DNA of 64,000 nt from Psychrobacter sp. AH5 (GTDB taxonomy: Bacteria > Pseudomonadota > Gammaproteobacteria > Pseudomonadales > Moraxellaceae): NCBI RefSeq assembly GCF_040371085.1, contig NZ_JAMBMT010000001.1, forward strand, positions 2,046,001-2,110,000. Reading direction: 5' to 3'. This document shows positions 10,001 through 20,793 of this stretch, one piece after another. Made by a program: the position numbers and the translations under genes. Every line of letters begins with the position of its first letter. Position 1 is the stretch's first letter. The notes under the pieces were generated by a model that was not told the origin of the DNA, ran no database searches, and was given only the letters and a program-made list of their open reading frames with translations.

Positions 10001-10831
10001 TTATTTCTTCTTGGCGCGACGGCGACGGATGATCATATTGTCAGTACGCTTATTATGACGCGTTTTAAGTCCTTTAGACTTCTGACCCCATGGGCTAGTT
10101 GGATGGCGACCTTTGTTACGACCTTCACCACCACCGTGTGGGTGATCAACCGGGTTCATAGCGACACCGCGAACAGAAGGACGAACACCGCGCCAACGTG
10201 AAGCACCGGCTTTACCAAGTGATTTCAAGTTGTTTTCAGTGTTTGAAACTTCACCGATAACTGCACGACATTCAACGTGTACACGGCGAGTCTCGCCTGA
10301 GCGCATACGTAGAATAGCGTAAATACCGTCACGACCTAGTAGCTGAACGCTTGCACCCGCTGAACGAGCCATCTGTGCGCCTTTACCGATTTTAAGCTCG
10401 ATATTATGGATCACAGTACCCAGTGGGATGTTTTTAAGCGGCATACAGTTACCTGGACGAATCGGAGCAGTATCGCCCGATAGTACCGTATCACCAACCG
10501 CTTGCTTTTTGGCAGCGATGATGTAACGGCGTTCGCCATCAGCATACTTAAGTAGAGCAATATGAGCGGTACGGTTAGGATCGTATTCAATACGCTCTAC
10601 CACTGCTGGGATATTGTCTTTAGTACGTTTGAAGTCAATAATACGATAATGATGCTTATGACCACCGCCGATATGGCGGGTCGTTATACGACCATTATTG
10701 TTACGACCACCTGACTTACTTTTTGATTCGACAAGCGCTGCATACGGACGACCTTTATAAAGGTGTGGATGCACTACTTTTTCAACAAAACGACGGCCTG
10801 GTGATGTTGGCTTTGCTTTTACGATAGGCAT
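10001..10831 (-). CDS. rplB: 50S ribosomal protein L2
   Basis: L2 is among the most conserved 50S proteins and is needed for peptidyl transferase assembly and subunit joining. The 276 residues contain the [17 protein letters not shown] region and the C-terminal signature with the functional histidine, [17 protein letters not shown]. It is preceded by rplW. Confidence 0.99.
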   Translation of the reverse strand: MPIVKAKPTSPGRRFVEKVVHPHLYKGRPYAALVESKSKSGGRNNNGRITTRHIGGGHKHHYRIIDFKRTKDNIPAVVERIEYDPNRTAHIALLKYADGERRYIIAAKKQAVGDTVLSGDTAPIRPGNCMPLKNIPLGTVIHNIELKIGKGAQMARSAGASVQLLGRDGIYAILRMRSGETRRVHVECRAVIGEVSNTENNLKSLGKAGASRWRGVRPSVRGVAMNPVDHPHGGGEGRNKGRHPTSPWGQKSKGLKTRHNKRTDNMIIRRRRAKKK

Positions 10832-10842
10832 GAGTGTAATCC

Positions 10843-11193
10843 TTATTCGTTGTTCGCTGTTTCACTAGCAGAGTCAGTAGTATTACCTACTTCTTCGCCA
10901 GCATCAGCCATTTGTACATCTTGACCAGCTTTTAAGGTGACATAGGCTTTTTTGAAGTCGTTACGACGGCCGATGCTCTTACCAAAACGCTTTGTCTTAC
11001 CTTTAACGTTCAAAGTGTTTACTTTAGTCACTTCAACACCTTCAAACATCAACTCAACTGCTTTTTTGATCTCAAGCTTAGTGGCATTAGAATCAACTTT
11101 GAATACTTGCACACCAAATGAATCACCGAGCATTTGAGATTTTTCTGAGAATACAGGTCCTCTTAAGACCTGATAAAGTCTTGCGTTATTCAT
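10843..11193 (-). CDS. rplW: 50S ribosomal protein L23
   Basis: L23 lies at the tunnel exit and docks trigger factor and SRP. The first ~95 residues are typical ([14 protein letters not shown], then [26 protein letters not shown]). The C-terminus carries an unusual acidic, Ser/Thr-rich tail of about 20 residues ([20 protein letters not shown]) that E. coli L23 lacks. Its ATG overlaps the rplD stop by four bases. Confidence 0.97.
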   Translation of the reverse strand: MNNARLYQVLRGPVFSEKSQMLGDSFGVQVFKVDSNATKLEIKKAVELMFEGVEVTKVNTLNVKGKTKRFGKSIGRRNDFKKAYVTLKAGQDVQMADAGEEVGNTTDSASETANNE

Positions 11194-11792
11194 GCTAGTG
11201 CTTCCTCAAATTGTTTCGCAGCTTCAACTGACATGATGACTTTGTCAAAGGCGATCAGACTCACTGGATCCACTTCAGAGGTACCTAGTACGCTGACATG
11301 TGGAATGTTGCGAGCTGCTAAATATAAATTTTCGTCGATATCGTTAGTGACGATTAATGCACGCGGTGCATTTAATTCATTTAGCTTTGCGATCAACTCT
11401 TTGGTCTTAGGTGCAGAAACACTTATCTCTTCTACCAAAATCAGACGCTCTTGACGAATGAGTTCAGCTAGGATGCACTGCATAGCACCGCGATACATTT
11501 TGCGGTTAACTTTTTGTGACCAGTCCTGTGGTTTCGCGGCAAATGCACGACCACCAGAACGCCAGATTGGGCTACGAATAGAGCCTGCACGAGCGCGACC
11601 AGTACCTTTTTGGCGCCATGGCTTGATACCACCGCCAGAAACTTCGGCACGGGTTTTTTGTGCACGTGTACCTTGGCGTCCGCCCGCTAAATAAGCGGTG
11701 ACGACTTGATGCACTAATGCTTCGTTGAATTCACGACCAAAAGCCGTATCAGAAAGCTCAACCGCCGCACCTGTAACTGTTTTTAAATCCAC
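11190..11792 (-). CDS. rplD: 50S ribosomal protein L4
   Basis: L4 has a globular part on the 50S surface and a loop into the exit tunnel ([19 protein letters not shown], residues 62-80). In E. coli it feeds back on the S10 operon leader by both attenuation and translational repression. The 200-residue product starts at a GTG preceded by AAGGGG; no nearby ATG in frame gives the conserved start. It overlaps rplW by four bases. Confidence 0.97.
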   Translation of the reverse strand: MDLKTVTGAAVELSDTAFGREFNEALVHQVVTAYLAGGRQGTRAQKTRAEVSGGGIKPWRQKGTGRARAGSIRSPIWRSGGRAFAAKPQDWSQKVNRKMYRGAMQCILAELIRQERLILVEEISVSAPKTKELIAKLNELNAPRALIVTNDIDENLYLAARNIPHVSVLGTSEVDPVSLIAFDKVIMSVEAAKQFEEALA

Positions 11793-11806
11793 GTTAATCC
11801 CCTTGC

Positions 11807-12445
11807 TTAGGCTTTGACTGACGGACGTACGATAACATCGCCACCGGTGGCACCAGGGATTGCACCCTTGATGACAAGTAACCCTTTTTCAGCATCAACT
11901 GACACTACTTCTAGGCCTTGAACCGTGACACGCTTGTTACCCATCTGGCCTGGCATTTTTTTGCCTTTGAATACTTTACCTGGTGACTGGTTTTGACCAG
12001 TAGAACCAAGGGCGCGATGAGAGACTGAGTTACCATGAGTGGCATCTTGCATGCTAAAGTTGTGACGCTTTACGCCGCCTTGAAAGCCTTTACCTTTACT
12101 CTGTCCTGTGACATCAACCATCTGACCTTGTTCGAACAAGTCAGCTAGGATCTCACCACCAATCTCATAACCTTCAAGGTCACTATCATTGGCACGAAAT
12201 TCCCAAACACCACGACCGGCTTTTACGCCAGCTTTTGCGAAGTGACCTTTTTGAGCTGCTGTTACGCGGCTGTCACGACGAGTACCTGTGGTGATTTGAA
12301 TGGCTTGGTAGCCATCTACATCATTACTTTTTACTTGAGTAATGCGGTTTGCATCGACCTCAATCACGGTTACAGGGATAGAAACACCTGCTTCAGTGAA
12401 GACACGGGTCATGCCGCATTTTTTACCGACTAAACCGATCGCCAT
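11807..12445 (-). CDS. rplC: 50S ribosomal protein L3
   Basis: L3 initiates 50S assembly and reaches toward the peptidyl transferase centre. The 212 residues start [16 protein letters not shown] and include the signature [27 protein letters not shown], whose glutamine can be methylated by PrmB in related bacteria. It is second in the S10 operon. Confidence 0.98.
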   Translation of the reverse strand: MAIGLVGKKCGMTRVFTEAGVSIPVTVIEVDANRITQVKSNDVDGYQAIQITTGTRRDSRVTAAQKGHFAKAGVKAGRGVWEFRANDSDLEGYEIGGEILADLFEQGQMVDVTGQSKGKGFQGGVKRHNFSMQDATHGNSVSHRALGSTGQNQSPGKVFKGKKMPGQMGNKRVTVQGLEVVSVDAEKGLLVIKGAIPGATGGDVIVRPSVKA

Positions 12446-12493
12446 TTTAAACCTCTTTATATCTTCTATTAATGGATTGGGCGTTGTTGCGTA

Positions 12494-12805
12494 TTAACCC
12501 AAAGCAATTTGGACGTCAACACCTGCCGCTAAATCTAACTTCATTAACGCGTCCACAGTTTTGTCAGTAGGCTGAACGATGTCAACCATACGCTTGTGAG
12601 TACGAATCTCGTACTGGTCACGGGCGTCTTTGTTGACGTGTGGCGAGGTTAAAACGTCGAAGCGCTCAATGCGAGTCGGCAACGGTACAGGACCACAAAC
12701 TTGCGCACCAGTGCGCTTTGCAGTATCGACAATCTCTTGTGCCGACTGATCAATCAATCTATGATCGAAAGATTTTAATCGGATACGGATTCTCTGGTTA
12801 GCCAT
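12494..12805 (-). CDS. rpsJ: 30S ribosomal protein S10
   Basis: S10 is a 30S head protein that also acts as NusE in transcription antitermination complexes. The 103 residues are near-canonical ([18 protein letters not shown], the [12 protein letters not shown] loop and [17 protein letters not shown]). It is first in the S10 operon here. The gene upstream is rng, not tuf/fusA/rpsG/rpsL, so the str genes are not linked to it in this genome segment. Confidence 0.99.
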   Translation of the reverse strand: MANQRIRIRLKSFDHRLIDQSAQEIVDTAKRTGAQVCGPVPLPTRIERFDVLTSPHVNKDARDQYEIRTHKRMVDIVQPTDKTVDALMKLDLAAGVDVQIALG

Positions 12806-13097
12806 GCCAGCAAGCTCCTAATATATGCTTTGCTCATTCTTGCTATGCAAGGAGATAAGCAAAAGCCGTTTGGTTAAAGATCTACTTTAAGCGGCTTCCC
12901 ATTCTTTATCAGACTTCTCTGAAAAATCAGTCTCTTTAAGAGAACCAGCAGCGTGCCAAAAGCAAAATAATTTAAAGCCCCACCGACTCTTCCATTTATT
13001 GGAAAATCAGCAAAGCCATAATGAAATAGTGCTAGAAACGATGCTCTAGCTGTCATAGCGCCGGCGGTTTACTGGGGCAGACGCTTATAATTCAGTG
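12806..13097 (-). promoter_or_regulatory. S10 operon leader with stem-loops
   Basis: About 290 untranslated bases separate the predicted transcription start from rpsJ. Closest to rpsJ is a composite hairpin: AAGCCG (12892-12897 on minus) pairs with CGGCTT (12863-12868), with an inner TTAAAG/CTTTAA stem, followed by TT. Further up is a smaller AGACT/AGTCT hairpin near 12910-12935. A long leader with such hairpins is where E. coli L4 exerts attenuation and translational control. That L4 acts here is inference. Confidence 0.55.
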
Positions 13098-13103
13098 GTG
13101 TGT

Positions 13104-13131
13104 ATTATACAGAGTATTTGAGTCATTGCAA
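13104..13131 (-). promoter_or_regulatory. Sigma-70-type promoter of the S10 operon
   Basis: On the minus strand, TTGCAA (13126-13131) and a perfect TATAAT (13104-13109) are spaced by 16 bases, the best promoter match seen in the window. It starts 10 bases after the rng stop codon and points at rpsJ, so the entire ribosomal superoperon likely starts near 13097. Confidence 0.8.
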
Positions 13132-13140
13132 GGGCAATAT

Positions 13141-14775
13141 TCAATCGAGCACAATATCATATTGCTCTTGGGTATATAAGTTTTCAACCTCAAAGGTAAT
13201 AACACGGCCTAATAGATATTCTAAATCAGCTACGGTGTCAGCCTCTGAAGTCAATAGTAAGTCGATAACGGCCGCATGCGCAACGACGGTAAATTTCTTG
13301 GGCGAGTTATAAGTGCGAGCGCAGCGCATGATCTCACGAAATATCTCAAAGCAGACGGTTTCAGCAGTTTTGACAAAGCCGCGACCTTCACAAGTACTAC
13401 AAGGCTCACACAGCTGCTGCCCTAAAGACTCACGCGTACGCTTACGCGTCATCTCAACAAGTCCAAGCTCACTGACTTGAGTAATATTGGTCTTGGCATA
13501 ATCTTGCGTTAGCTGCTCTTGTAAGCTTGTGAGTACATCGTCTTTGTGCTCCTGTTCAAGCATATCGATAAAATCAAGAATAATAATGCCGCCCAAGTTA
13601 CGTAGGCGCAGTTGCCGTGCGATAGCGTGGGTAGCCTCCAAGTTAGTCTTGTAAACGGTGTCTTCTAAAGAGCGACCACCGACATAAGAGCCGGTATTGA
13701 CATCAACGGTAGTCATCGCTTCTGTTTGATCGATAATCAAATAACCGCCTGACTTTAGGTTGACGCGGCGCTTTAGTGCAGCGCTTAGATCCTCCTCTAC
13801 TCGGTGCACATCAAACAGCGCTGGCTCAGCAGTATAATGAACAATACGCTCGTAGACAAAGGGCACAAACTCTTTGGCAAAATGACGTATTTGGGCGTAG
13901 ATTTGCGCATTATCAATAACCACCTTTTCGGTATCGGCATGCACCAAATCACGAATGGAGCGCAGCGGCAGAGATAGCTCTTGATAGATAAGCTCCGAGC
14001 TTTGATGATGTCTCGTTTCTTGCTGGCGCGCGCAAATAGTTCGCCAAAGTTGCAATAGATAATAAATATCTTCTTCTAGTTTATTAACCGGAACGCGCTC
14101 CGCTGCGGTACGTGCGATCAAACCGCCTTGGAGATTGACCGCTTGCATAATACTACTAAGCTCAGTCTTTAACCGCGTGCGTTCCTCTTCCCCATCGATA
14201 CGCTGAGAGATACCAATATGATCGCTTGACGGCAGATAAACGAGATAACGTGAGGGTAGCGAGATATTGGTAGTGAGCCTAGCGCCTTTACTACCTAGCT
14301 GATCCTTGGTCACTTGCACTAATAGGCGTTGGCCTTCATGCAAGCGATGCTGAATAAGGTTTTGACTGGCGACAGTGACAACCTCTGTATTTCGAGAGCT
14401 AACAATCGGCGGCGTCGCTGCTATATCTTCCGCCAAATCTGCTGCTTTATTAGTTTTTATCTTAAGCGTACTAGTAGCTTTGTTTTTGACAATTGGCTCG
14501 CTTGTTTCAGTAGTCAAATCGCTATCGTTTTGAGTGATAGCTCTAGGAGGACGCTGCATATCATTAACATGCAAAAACGCGGTGCGCGACTGACCAATAT
14601 CGACAAACGCTGCCTGCATACCGGGTAGTACACGTACTACTGTGCCCAAATAAATATTGCCAACTAAGCCGAGTTTATGATGACGTTCAATATAAATCTC
14701 ACTGAGTATCCCATTGTCCATGACTGCTACGCGAGATTCCATCGGACTAACATTTATCAGCAGCTCTTCAGACAT
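13141..14775 (-). CDS. rng: Ribonuclease G
   Basis: RNase G is a 5'-end-sensing endoribonuclease that matures the 16S rRNA 5' end and starts decay of some mRNAs. Domains in order: S1 RNA-binding domain (GNIYLGTVVRVLPGMQAAFVDIG, about residues 38-60), RNase E/G catalytic domain with the metal-binding IIILDFIDM near 400, and the cysteine-containing CEPCSTCEGRG zinc-link region. At 544 residues it is about 55 longer than E. coli RNase G; the extra Ser/Thr/Lys-rich stretch (about residues 80-135) sits inside the S1 region. It is the last gene of the mreBCD-maf-rng set. Confidence 0.95.
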   Translation of the reverse strand: MSEELLINVSPMESRVAVMDNGILSEIYIERHHKLGLVGNIYLGTVVRVLPGMQAAFVDIGQSRTAFLHVNDMQRPPRAITQNDSDLTTETSEPIVKNKATSTLKIKTNKAADLAEDIAATPPIVSSRNTEVVTVASQNLIQHRLHEGQRLLVQVTKDQLGSKGARLTTNISLPSRYLVYLPSSDHIGISQRIDGEEERTRLKTELSSIMQAVNLQGGLIARTAAERVPVNKLEEDIYYLLQLWRTICARQQETRHHQSSELIYQELSLPLRSIRDLVHADTEKVVIDNAQIYAQIRHFAKEFVPFVYERIVHYTAEPALFDVHRVEEDLSAALKRRVNLKSGGYLIIDQTEAMTTVDVNTGSYVGGRSLEDTVYKTNLEATHAIARQLRLRNLGGIIILDFIDMLEQEHKDDVLTSLQEQLTQDYAKTNITQVSELGLVEMTRKRTRESLGQQLCEPCSTCEGRGFVKTAETVCFEIFREIMRCARTYNSPKKFTVVAHAAVIDLLLTSEADTVADLEYLLGRVITFEVENLYTQEQYDIVLD

Positions 14776-14897
14776 AATGTCCCTTATCCTATGACTTAAG
14801 TTGATTTATTCTAAGTATCTAAACTGTTTAGCAGTGTAGCAAATGCGCCGCCCTTTTGCCCACTTCCCTGCCGTATCATTATGTGAGTTTGCTATCT

Positions 14898-15557
14898 TTA
14901 GCTGGCTTGTAGCTCGTCAATTAATGCTAAAGTCTGTGCTAAAGGCAGGCCTACCACATTAGTATAACTGCCATTGATATAAGTGACCCATGCCGCTGCC
15001 AATCCTTGAATGGCATAACCGCCAGCTTTATCAGCAGGCTCGCCACTCTCCCAATACTGAGCCATCATAGCGCTGGTCAGTGGTACAAAGCTTACCTCGG
15101 TACTTTCCATAATTTGTCGCTGTGCTAGCACTTGCCATTGTGTTATACCTTTATCATCATAACTAGGCTGCACCTTTAGCGCCTGTACGGCCGTCCATAC
15201 CTGATGAGTAGTATCAGACATTTGCTGCCACATACTATAAGCATGCGCGCGATTAGCAGGCTTAACTAATACTGTCTTACCATCGGCTAGCACGCCAATA
15301 GTATCGGCGGTCAAAATAATAATAGGCTCAGAAGTAGTAAAGTTCTGACCTTCTTCGATGTGCGACGAGGCTTGCAAGTTTAATTGCTTAACAGCAGCGA
15401 CAGACTTGTCTTTGACCATGCGTTTTATATAAGCGGTTGGCAACTCATTAGCTAATGGCGTCTCATCGATATCGACACTCAGTGTACTAAAACTCAATTG
15501 GGCAGAATCTAATAGCTCACGCCGACGCGGTGAACCGGAAGCTAAGAGGATAGTCAT
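14898..15557 (-). CDS. maf: Maf-family nucleoside triphosphate pyrophosphatase
   Basis: Maf proteins hydrolyse non-canonical or pyrimidine NTPs to NMPs. The start TILLASGSPRRRELL is the phosphate-binding signature; an ILTADTIGVLADG segment gives the catalytic acid and the C-terminal AGGYAIQGLAAAWV is also diagnostic. At 219 residues it is slightly longer than E. coli YhdE (197) because of an insert near residue 65. In E. coli too, maf (yhdE) lies between mreD and rng. dTTP/UTP specificity, as in YhdE, is inferred from synteny. Confidence 0.92.
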   Translation of the reverse strand: MTILLASGSPRRRELLDSAQLSFSTLSVDIDETPLANELPTAYIKRMVKDKSVAAVKQLNLQASSHIEEGQNFTTSEPIIILTADTIGVLADGKTVLVKPANRAHAYSMWQQMSDTTHQVWTAVQALKVQPSYDDKGITQWQVLAQRQIMESTEVSFVPLTSAMMAQYWESGEPADKAGGYAIQGLAAAWVTYINGSYTNVVGLPLAQTLALIDELQAS

Positions 15558-15602
15558 AATAACTCTCTTATTTATTTATCATTAAAAAGGGTTCTAGAGA
15601 GG

Positions 15603-16088
15603 CTAGCGGGTAAATTTGCGCAGTGCTAGCAATACTAGCGGCCAACTAACGATACTTAATACTAAAGAAAAAGCCGACTGCGCCACAAAGGTACTTTGGG
15701 TAATGATTTGCAATATCCAAAGAGTCAATTGAAAAACAAACAAACTCAAGGCCGCAACCAGCCAAGCGCTAAGGGTGTTTAATTGCTTAAGATAAAAGCT
15801 TGTGAGTCTAATAGCAAAGGCCATTATTACAGCGGCAAAGGCTTGTTGTCCAAGTCGACTGTCTGTCAACAAATCAGCGATAAGACCGACTGCAAAAGCA
15901 ATAAACACGCCTACATAACGAGGTTGAAACAGCAGCCAAAAAACAAGCACCATAATCATAAACATCGGTCGTAGAGTCGAGAGGTACTGACTTAATGGAT
16001 AGACACTGAGTGAGGAGGCGACTATTAAGCTTAGCGCAATAGCGCTCAGTAATAGACCAGTAGGATGTTCAGAGTCCGGATACGCCAT
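15603..16088 (-). CDS. mreD: Rod shape-determining protein MreD
   Basis: MreD is the integral-membrane partner of MreC in the elongasome that directs lateral wall synthesis. The 161 residues are almost wholly hydrophobic with about five membrane segments and few conserved polar residues; GLIADLLTDSRLGQQAF matches the family's loop. Identification leans on topology plus position after mreC. Confidence 0.9.
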   Translation of the reverse strand: MAYPDSEHPTGLLLSAIALSLIVASSLSVYPLSQYLSTLRPMFMIMVLVFWLLFQPRYVGVFIAFAVGLIADLLTDSRLGQQAFAAVIMAFAIRLTSFYLKQLNTLSAWLVAALSLFVFQLTLWILQIITQSTFVAQSAFSLVLSIVSWPLVLLALRKFTR

Positions 16089-16210
16089 AAATGCTACCTT
16101 TGCGTGTATTTAGTCAGTGATGCTTATAGGTTTACCGAACAGCGAATGCTATAAATAAAGGATTATTGACACTAAAACTATCAATTACTAGCTACCCAAT
16201 TAATCTATGA

Positions 16211-16246
16211 ATCAATCAATGTATCAATCAATGTATCAATCATTAG
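16211..16246. repeat. 12-bp tandem repeat at the mreC 3' end
   Basis: Two perfect copies of ATCAATCAATGT (16211-16222, 16223-16234) and a partial third (ATCAATCATTAG) run across the mreC stop codon at 16236-16238. Slippage here would alter only the last codons of MreC or the spacer to mreD. Confidence 0.8.
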
Positions 16247-17090
16247 CTTGATTGATAGCTGAGTCATTTTTGTCTTGTAACACGAGTACATAGGCATTAT
16301 CGATAAAGTTAGCCGCAGGCGTTACCTCAATAGTTTTGAAATTATCCGCTTGAGTATCTTCAATATGAGCAATAGTGCCCACGCGGTACCCTGCTGGAAT
16401 ACGGCCCCCTAAACCTGATGATATCAAAGTATCGCCAACACGCACATCTGAGGTCTTAAACACATAATTAAGGCTCAACGAAGTAGGCAGCCCTACGCCT
16501 GTGACAATAGCACGTTGGCCAGTACGCTTGACGGTGACCGCTACTGACTGCTGCTCATCACTAATTAGCAAGACGCGGCTAGTATTAGGATAAACGTTAA
16601 TAACCTGTCCTAATATGCCGTTTTCATCAATAACCGTTTGCGCCACTTTCACCCCATCACGCTCGCCTTTATTAATCACCACGATTTGCTTGAGCAAATT
16701 GGTATCGGTCCCGATAACTTGCGCTAAATTAAGATCAAACTGCTCGGGTCTGGTGGTCGATAAGATGCCTTGCAATCGCGCGTTTTGCGCTAAGATATAA
16801 TCTTGCTGCTGCAATTTGGCCTGGGCATGTAATAATTGTGATTTGAGCTGTACGTTTTCGCGACGCAGCGACTCTTTTGATTCCAAACTGCCGCTAGCCC
16901 AGTGCTTGGCATAACTGGGTAATAAAGACGATTGATAGATAGGCTGCATGGAGGCGTGGCTAGTATCGCGTACCGGATTAAACCATTCTGGATTTTTACT
17001 ATCAAACCACATCAAAACCATAGCTACTATCAGCACGATAGCAGTCTTACGTAGTGATAACGGTTGACGAGTAAAAATACTTGGAGTCAT
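16236..17090 (-). CDS. mreC: Rod shape-determining protein MreC
   Basis: MreC is a bitopic inner-membrane protein whose periplasmic beta domains link MreB to penicillin-binding proteins. From the ATG at 17090 (284 residues) there is a short basic N-tail, one membrane helix (KTAIVLIVAMVLMWF), a coiled coil (about residues 65-110, rich in L/Q) and the beta domains with GILGQVINVYPNTSRVLLISD and GDTLISSGLGGRIPAGYRVG. A longer TTG start at 17141 is less likely. Confidence 0.94.
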   Translation of the reverse strand: MTPSIFTRQPLSLRKTAIVLIVAMVLMWFDSKNPEWFNPVRDTSHASMQPIYQSSLLPSYAKHWASGSLESKESLRRENVQLKSQLLHAQAKLQQQDYILAQNARLQGILSTTRPEQFDLNLAQVIGTDTNLLKQIVVINKGERDGVKVAQTVIDENGILGQVINVYPNTSRVLLISDEQQSVAVTVKRTGQRAIVTGVGLPTSLSLNYVFKTSDVRVGDTLISSGLGGRIPAGYRVGTIAHIEDTQADNFKTIEVTPAANFIDNAYVLVLQDKNDSAINQAND

Positions 17091-17161
17091 ATAAAGTCTA
17101 ATGTCATTAAAGCGTATAAATAAAGTAATAGGTGTTTGCAACTGATAGTCAAGGCTAATAG

Positions 17162-17194
17162 CAATAAAGGCCGTCTTATTGACCGCCTTTATTG
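17162..17194. repeat. Intercistronic stem-loop mreB-mreC
   Basis: A perfect 10-bp inverted repeat (17162-17171 with 17185-17194) has an inner GTC/GAC pair set inside its loop. No T-run follows in the operon direction. It is placed to stabilise or process the mreB message ahead of mreC. Confidence 0.7.
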
Positions 17195-17228
17195 ATTTAT
17201 CAAACGATTAAAGCTATTACTGGGCGGG

Positions 17229-18344
<1,116 letters not shown>

Positions 18345-18417
18345 TTACCGCCTATGGTAACGAAAGCTTACCTGCGCAACAAGTCGAACCTAAACTACAA
18401 AGATTAAAGTGGGCTAA

Positions 18418-18446
18418 ATTATACCGATTTAGCACAAAAAAAACAT
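18418..18446 (-). promoter_or_regulatory. Possible mreB promoter
   Basis: A perfect -10 TATAAT lies at 18418-18423 on the minus strand, 161 bases before the mreB ATG. The -35 region (ATGTTT or TGTTTT) is weak, within an eight-T run. Confidence 0.4.
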
Positions 18447-18720
18447 AGCTATTTGCATAGGTAATGCAATAAAAACTATCTTAAATGCTAGAATTTGTTA
18501 CCAAAATGCAAGCGATGCTCATAATAGTCCCTATTCATACAATATAAGCGCTAAGCTTGCGCTGCTAGTTTTATTCACCTAGGTCACTTACCATAACGCA
18601 TTTATCACCATAATCGTTAAGCTTTTGATAATAAATACTATTTATTTGTCTGTAGTATCATTGATAACTAAGCTTAAAGGTGAAATCATCAAAGATTAGC
18701 GGCTAATCTGGCGCGCTACT

Positions 18721-18749
18721 CTGTAAACTTAAGCTAGATGCTTTATAAT
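18721..18749 (+). promoter_or_regulatory. Possible gatCAB promoter
   Basis: A perfect -10 TATAAT (18744-18749) is preceded at 17 bases by CTGTAA (18721-18726), a 3/6 match to the -35 box. It would give a leader of about 120 bases before gatC. Confidence 0.5.
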
Positions 18750-18877
18750 GAGCTCATAGTAATACCTAGTTGGCGTCTATAAATGCAGGCTTATCAAAAA
18801 GCTGTCATGATGGCGACTCTCTGGTATCGATTCATTCTTACAAAACGCATTTAACCTAGCTTTTAGTTGGAGAAATT

Positions 18878-19204
18878 ATGTCATCGCAATCGCCCGATAA
18901 AACCTCTATTGAACATGATCAAGTTAGCCGTGAGGAGATTTTGGAAATCGCTACTCTAGCGCGTCTAGGTATCGACGAGAATACCGCTGGAAGCTACGCT
19001 AATGATATTAGCAAAGTACTGGGCTTGATGAAGACTCTTGGCAGCGTTGACACCACTGGCGTCACTGCTTTACCAAATATCCATGAAGTTTGCCAAGAGC
19101 TGCGTAGTGATGTAGCTAAGCACGATATTGATCGCGCGCGTAATCAGTCTATGGCGCCTGCAGTAGAAGATGGGCTATATCTAGTACCGCAAGTTATCGA
19201 ATAA
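18878..19204 (+). CDS. gatC: Asp-tRNA(Asn)/Glu-tRNA(Gln) amidotransferase subunit C
   Basis: GatC wraps around GatA and GatB and stabilises the complex that converts misacylated Glu-tRNA(Gln) or Asp-tRNA(Asn) to the amide form. The 108 residues have the family pattern: EEILEIATLARLGIDE, then TLGSVDTTGVTALPNIHEV and LRSDV. The ATG has GGAG 8 bases before it. gatA follows 92 bases later. Confidence 0.95.
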   Translation: MSSQSPDKTSIEHDQVSREEILEIATLARLGIDENTAGSYANDISKVLGLMKTLGSVDTTGVTALPNIHEVCQELRSDVAKHDIDRARNQSMAPAVEDGLYLVPQVIE

Positions 19205-19296
19205 TCTATAGCTAGCAGCCTGTTAATGGGCTCTACTATGACCCTCTCGTTTAGCTTTATATAAGTTACCTTTATAACTATAACGGACGACCCCTT

Positions 19297-20793
19297 ATGT
19301 CTGAGATGCATCTATTAACTACCGAGCAGCTGATTACCGGCTTGCAAAACAAACAATTTAGTAGCGCAGAATTAACCGAACATTATATTAAGCGTATAGA
19401 AAGCTTAGATAATAAAATTAATAGCTTTATTACTACTACCTTTAACACCGCTCGCGCGCAAGCGCAGGCAGCCGATGGCATGCGCGCCCAAGGTGATAAA
19501 CGGACGCTGCTAGGCGTACCAATGGCGCATAAAGATATCTTTTGTACCCAAGGAGTGCTCACCACTTGTGGCTCAAAAATGCTGCATAACTTCATCTCGC
19601 CTTACGATGCAACCATTGTTACTAATATCCGCGAAGCTGGAATGATTAATTTGGGCAAGCTTAATATGGATGAGTTTGCGATGGGCTCAGACAATAGCAG
19701 CTCTTATTATGGCAAAGTACAAAACCCTTGGAATCTTGAGCATGTCCCTGGTGGTTCCTCAGGCGGTAGTGCCTCAGCGGTCGCAGCAGGCTTTGTACCG
19801 CTAGCAACAGCTAGTGACACGGGCGGCTCTATTCGTCAACCCGCCTCATTCTGCGGCTTGACGGGTATTAAACCTACTTATGGCCGAGTCTCACGCTTTG
19901 GCATGATTGCTTATGCTTCGAGCCTCGATCAAGCTGGTACTATGGGTCGTAGCGCTAAAGACTGCGCTTACCTGTTGCAGCCGATGGTCAGTTATGATGT
20001 ACGTGATGCCACCTCAGTCAAACATGATATTCCAGATTATGTACAAGATATCAAGGACGCCGAGGCCAATGCTGGCGACAAGCCTTTCGCCGGACTACGG
20101 ATTGGGGTAGCAAAAGAGTACTTCACTGAAGGTTTAGATCAAGAAGTCGAACAAACAGTACGAGCAGCTCTCAAGCAATATGAAGAGCTTGGCGCTACTA
20201 TTGTAGAGGTCAATATTACCAATCCGGATGTGACGCTCGCGACTTATTATATGCTTGCTCCTGCTGAGGCCTCTTCAAACTTATCACGCTTTGATGGCGT
20301 GCGCTTTGGCTATCGCTGTGAAGACCCTAAAGACTTGACGGATCTTTATACGCGTACGCGTTCTGAAGGCTTTGGCGCTGAGGTGCAGCGCCGTATCTTG
20401 ACCGGTACTTACGCGCTATCAGCAGGCTACTTCGATGCTTACTATATCAAGGCACAAAAGGTGCGCCGTATGATTGTTGAGGATTTCAAAAAGGCTTTTG
20501 CTAATTGTGATGTTATTGCTAGCCCAACCGCCCCAACTGCGGCTTATAAGCTTAGCGATAATCTAGATCCTGCTTCTATGTATTTAGGCGACGTCTATAC
20601 TATCGGCGTCAATTTGGCAGGTTTACCAGCGCTTAGCCATCCTGTAGGCCTGACTTCTAAGGGTTTGCCAGTAGGTTTACAGCTTATCGGTCAATATTGG
20701 CAAGAGAGTAAACTACTTAGTACCACGCATTTATTCCAATTGCACACCGATCACCATTTACAACATTCTGCTATCGCCAAGGAGACAGTATAA
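19297..20793 (+). CDS. gatA: Asp-tRNA(Asn)/Glu-tRNA(Gln) amidotransferase subunit A
   Basis: GatA is the amidase that releases ammonia from glutamine for the amidotransferase. The 498 residues contain the amidase-signature catalytic triad: Lys in [14 protein letters not shown] (about residue 79), and the [14 protein letters not shown] and [14 protein letters not shown] serines near 155-180. The stop overlaps the gatB start (TAATG), so A and B are made in step. Confidence 0.98.
   Translation: MSEMHLLTTEQLITGLQNKQFSSAELTEHYIKRIESLDNKINSFITTTFNTARAQAQAADGMRAQGDKRTLLGVPMAHKDIFCTQGVLTTCGSKMLHNFISPYDATIVTNIREAGMINLGKLNMDEFAMGSDNSSSYYGKVQNPWNLEHVPGGSSGGSASAVAAGFVPLATASDTGGSIRQPASFCGLTGIKPTYGRVSRFGMIAYASSLDQAGTMGRSAKDCAYLLQPMVSYDVRDATSVKHDIPDYVQDIKDAEANAGDKPFAGLRIGVAKEYFTEGLDQEVEQTVRAALKQYEELGATIVEVNITNPDVTLATYYMLAPAEASSNLSRFDGVRFGYRCEDPKDLTDLYTRTRSEGFGAEVQRRILTGTYALSAGYFDAYYIKAQKVRRMIVEDFKKAFANCDVIASPTAPTAAYKLSDNLDPASMYLGDVYTIGVNLAGLPALSHPVGLTSKGLPVGLQLIGQYWQESKLLSTTHLFQLHTDHHLQHSAIAKETV

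Noticed and set aside
11458..11694. Open frames on both strands within rplD
   Set aside because: Shadows of the ribosomal gene, which has full family conservation and coupled neighbours.
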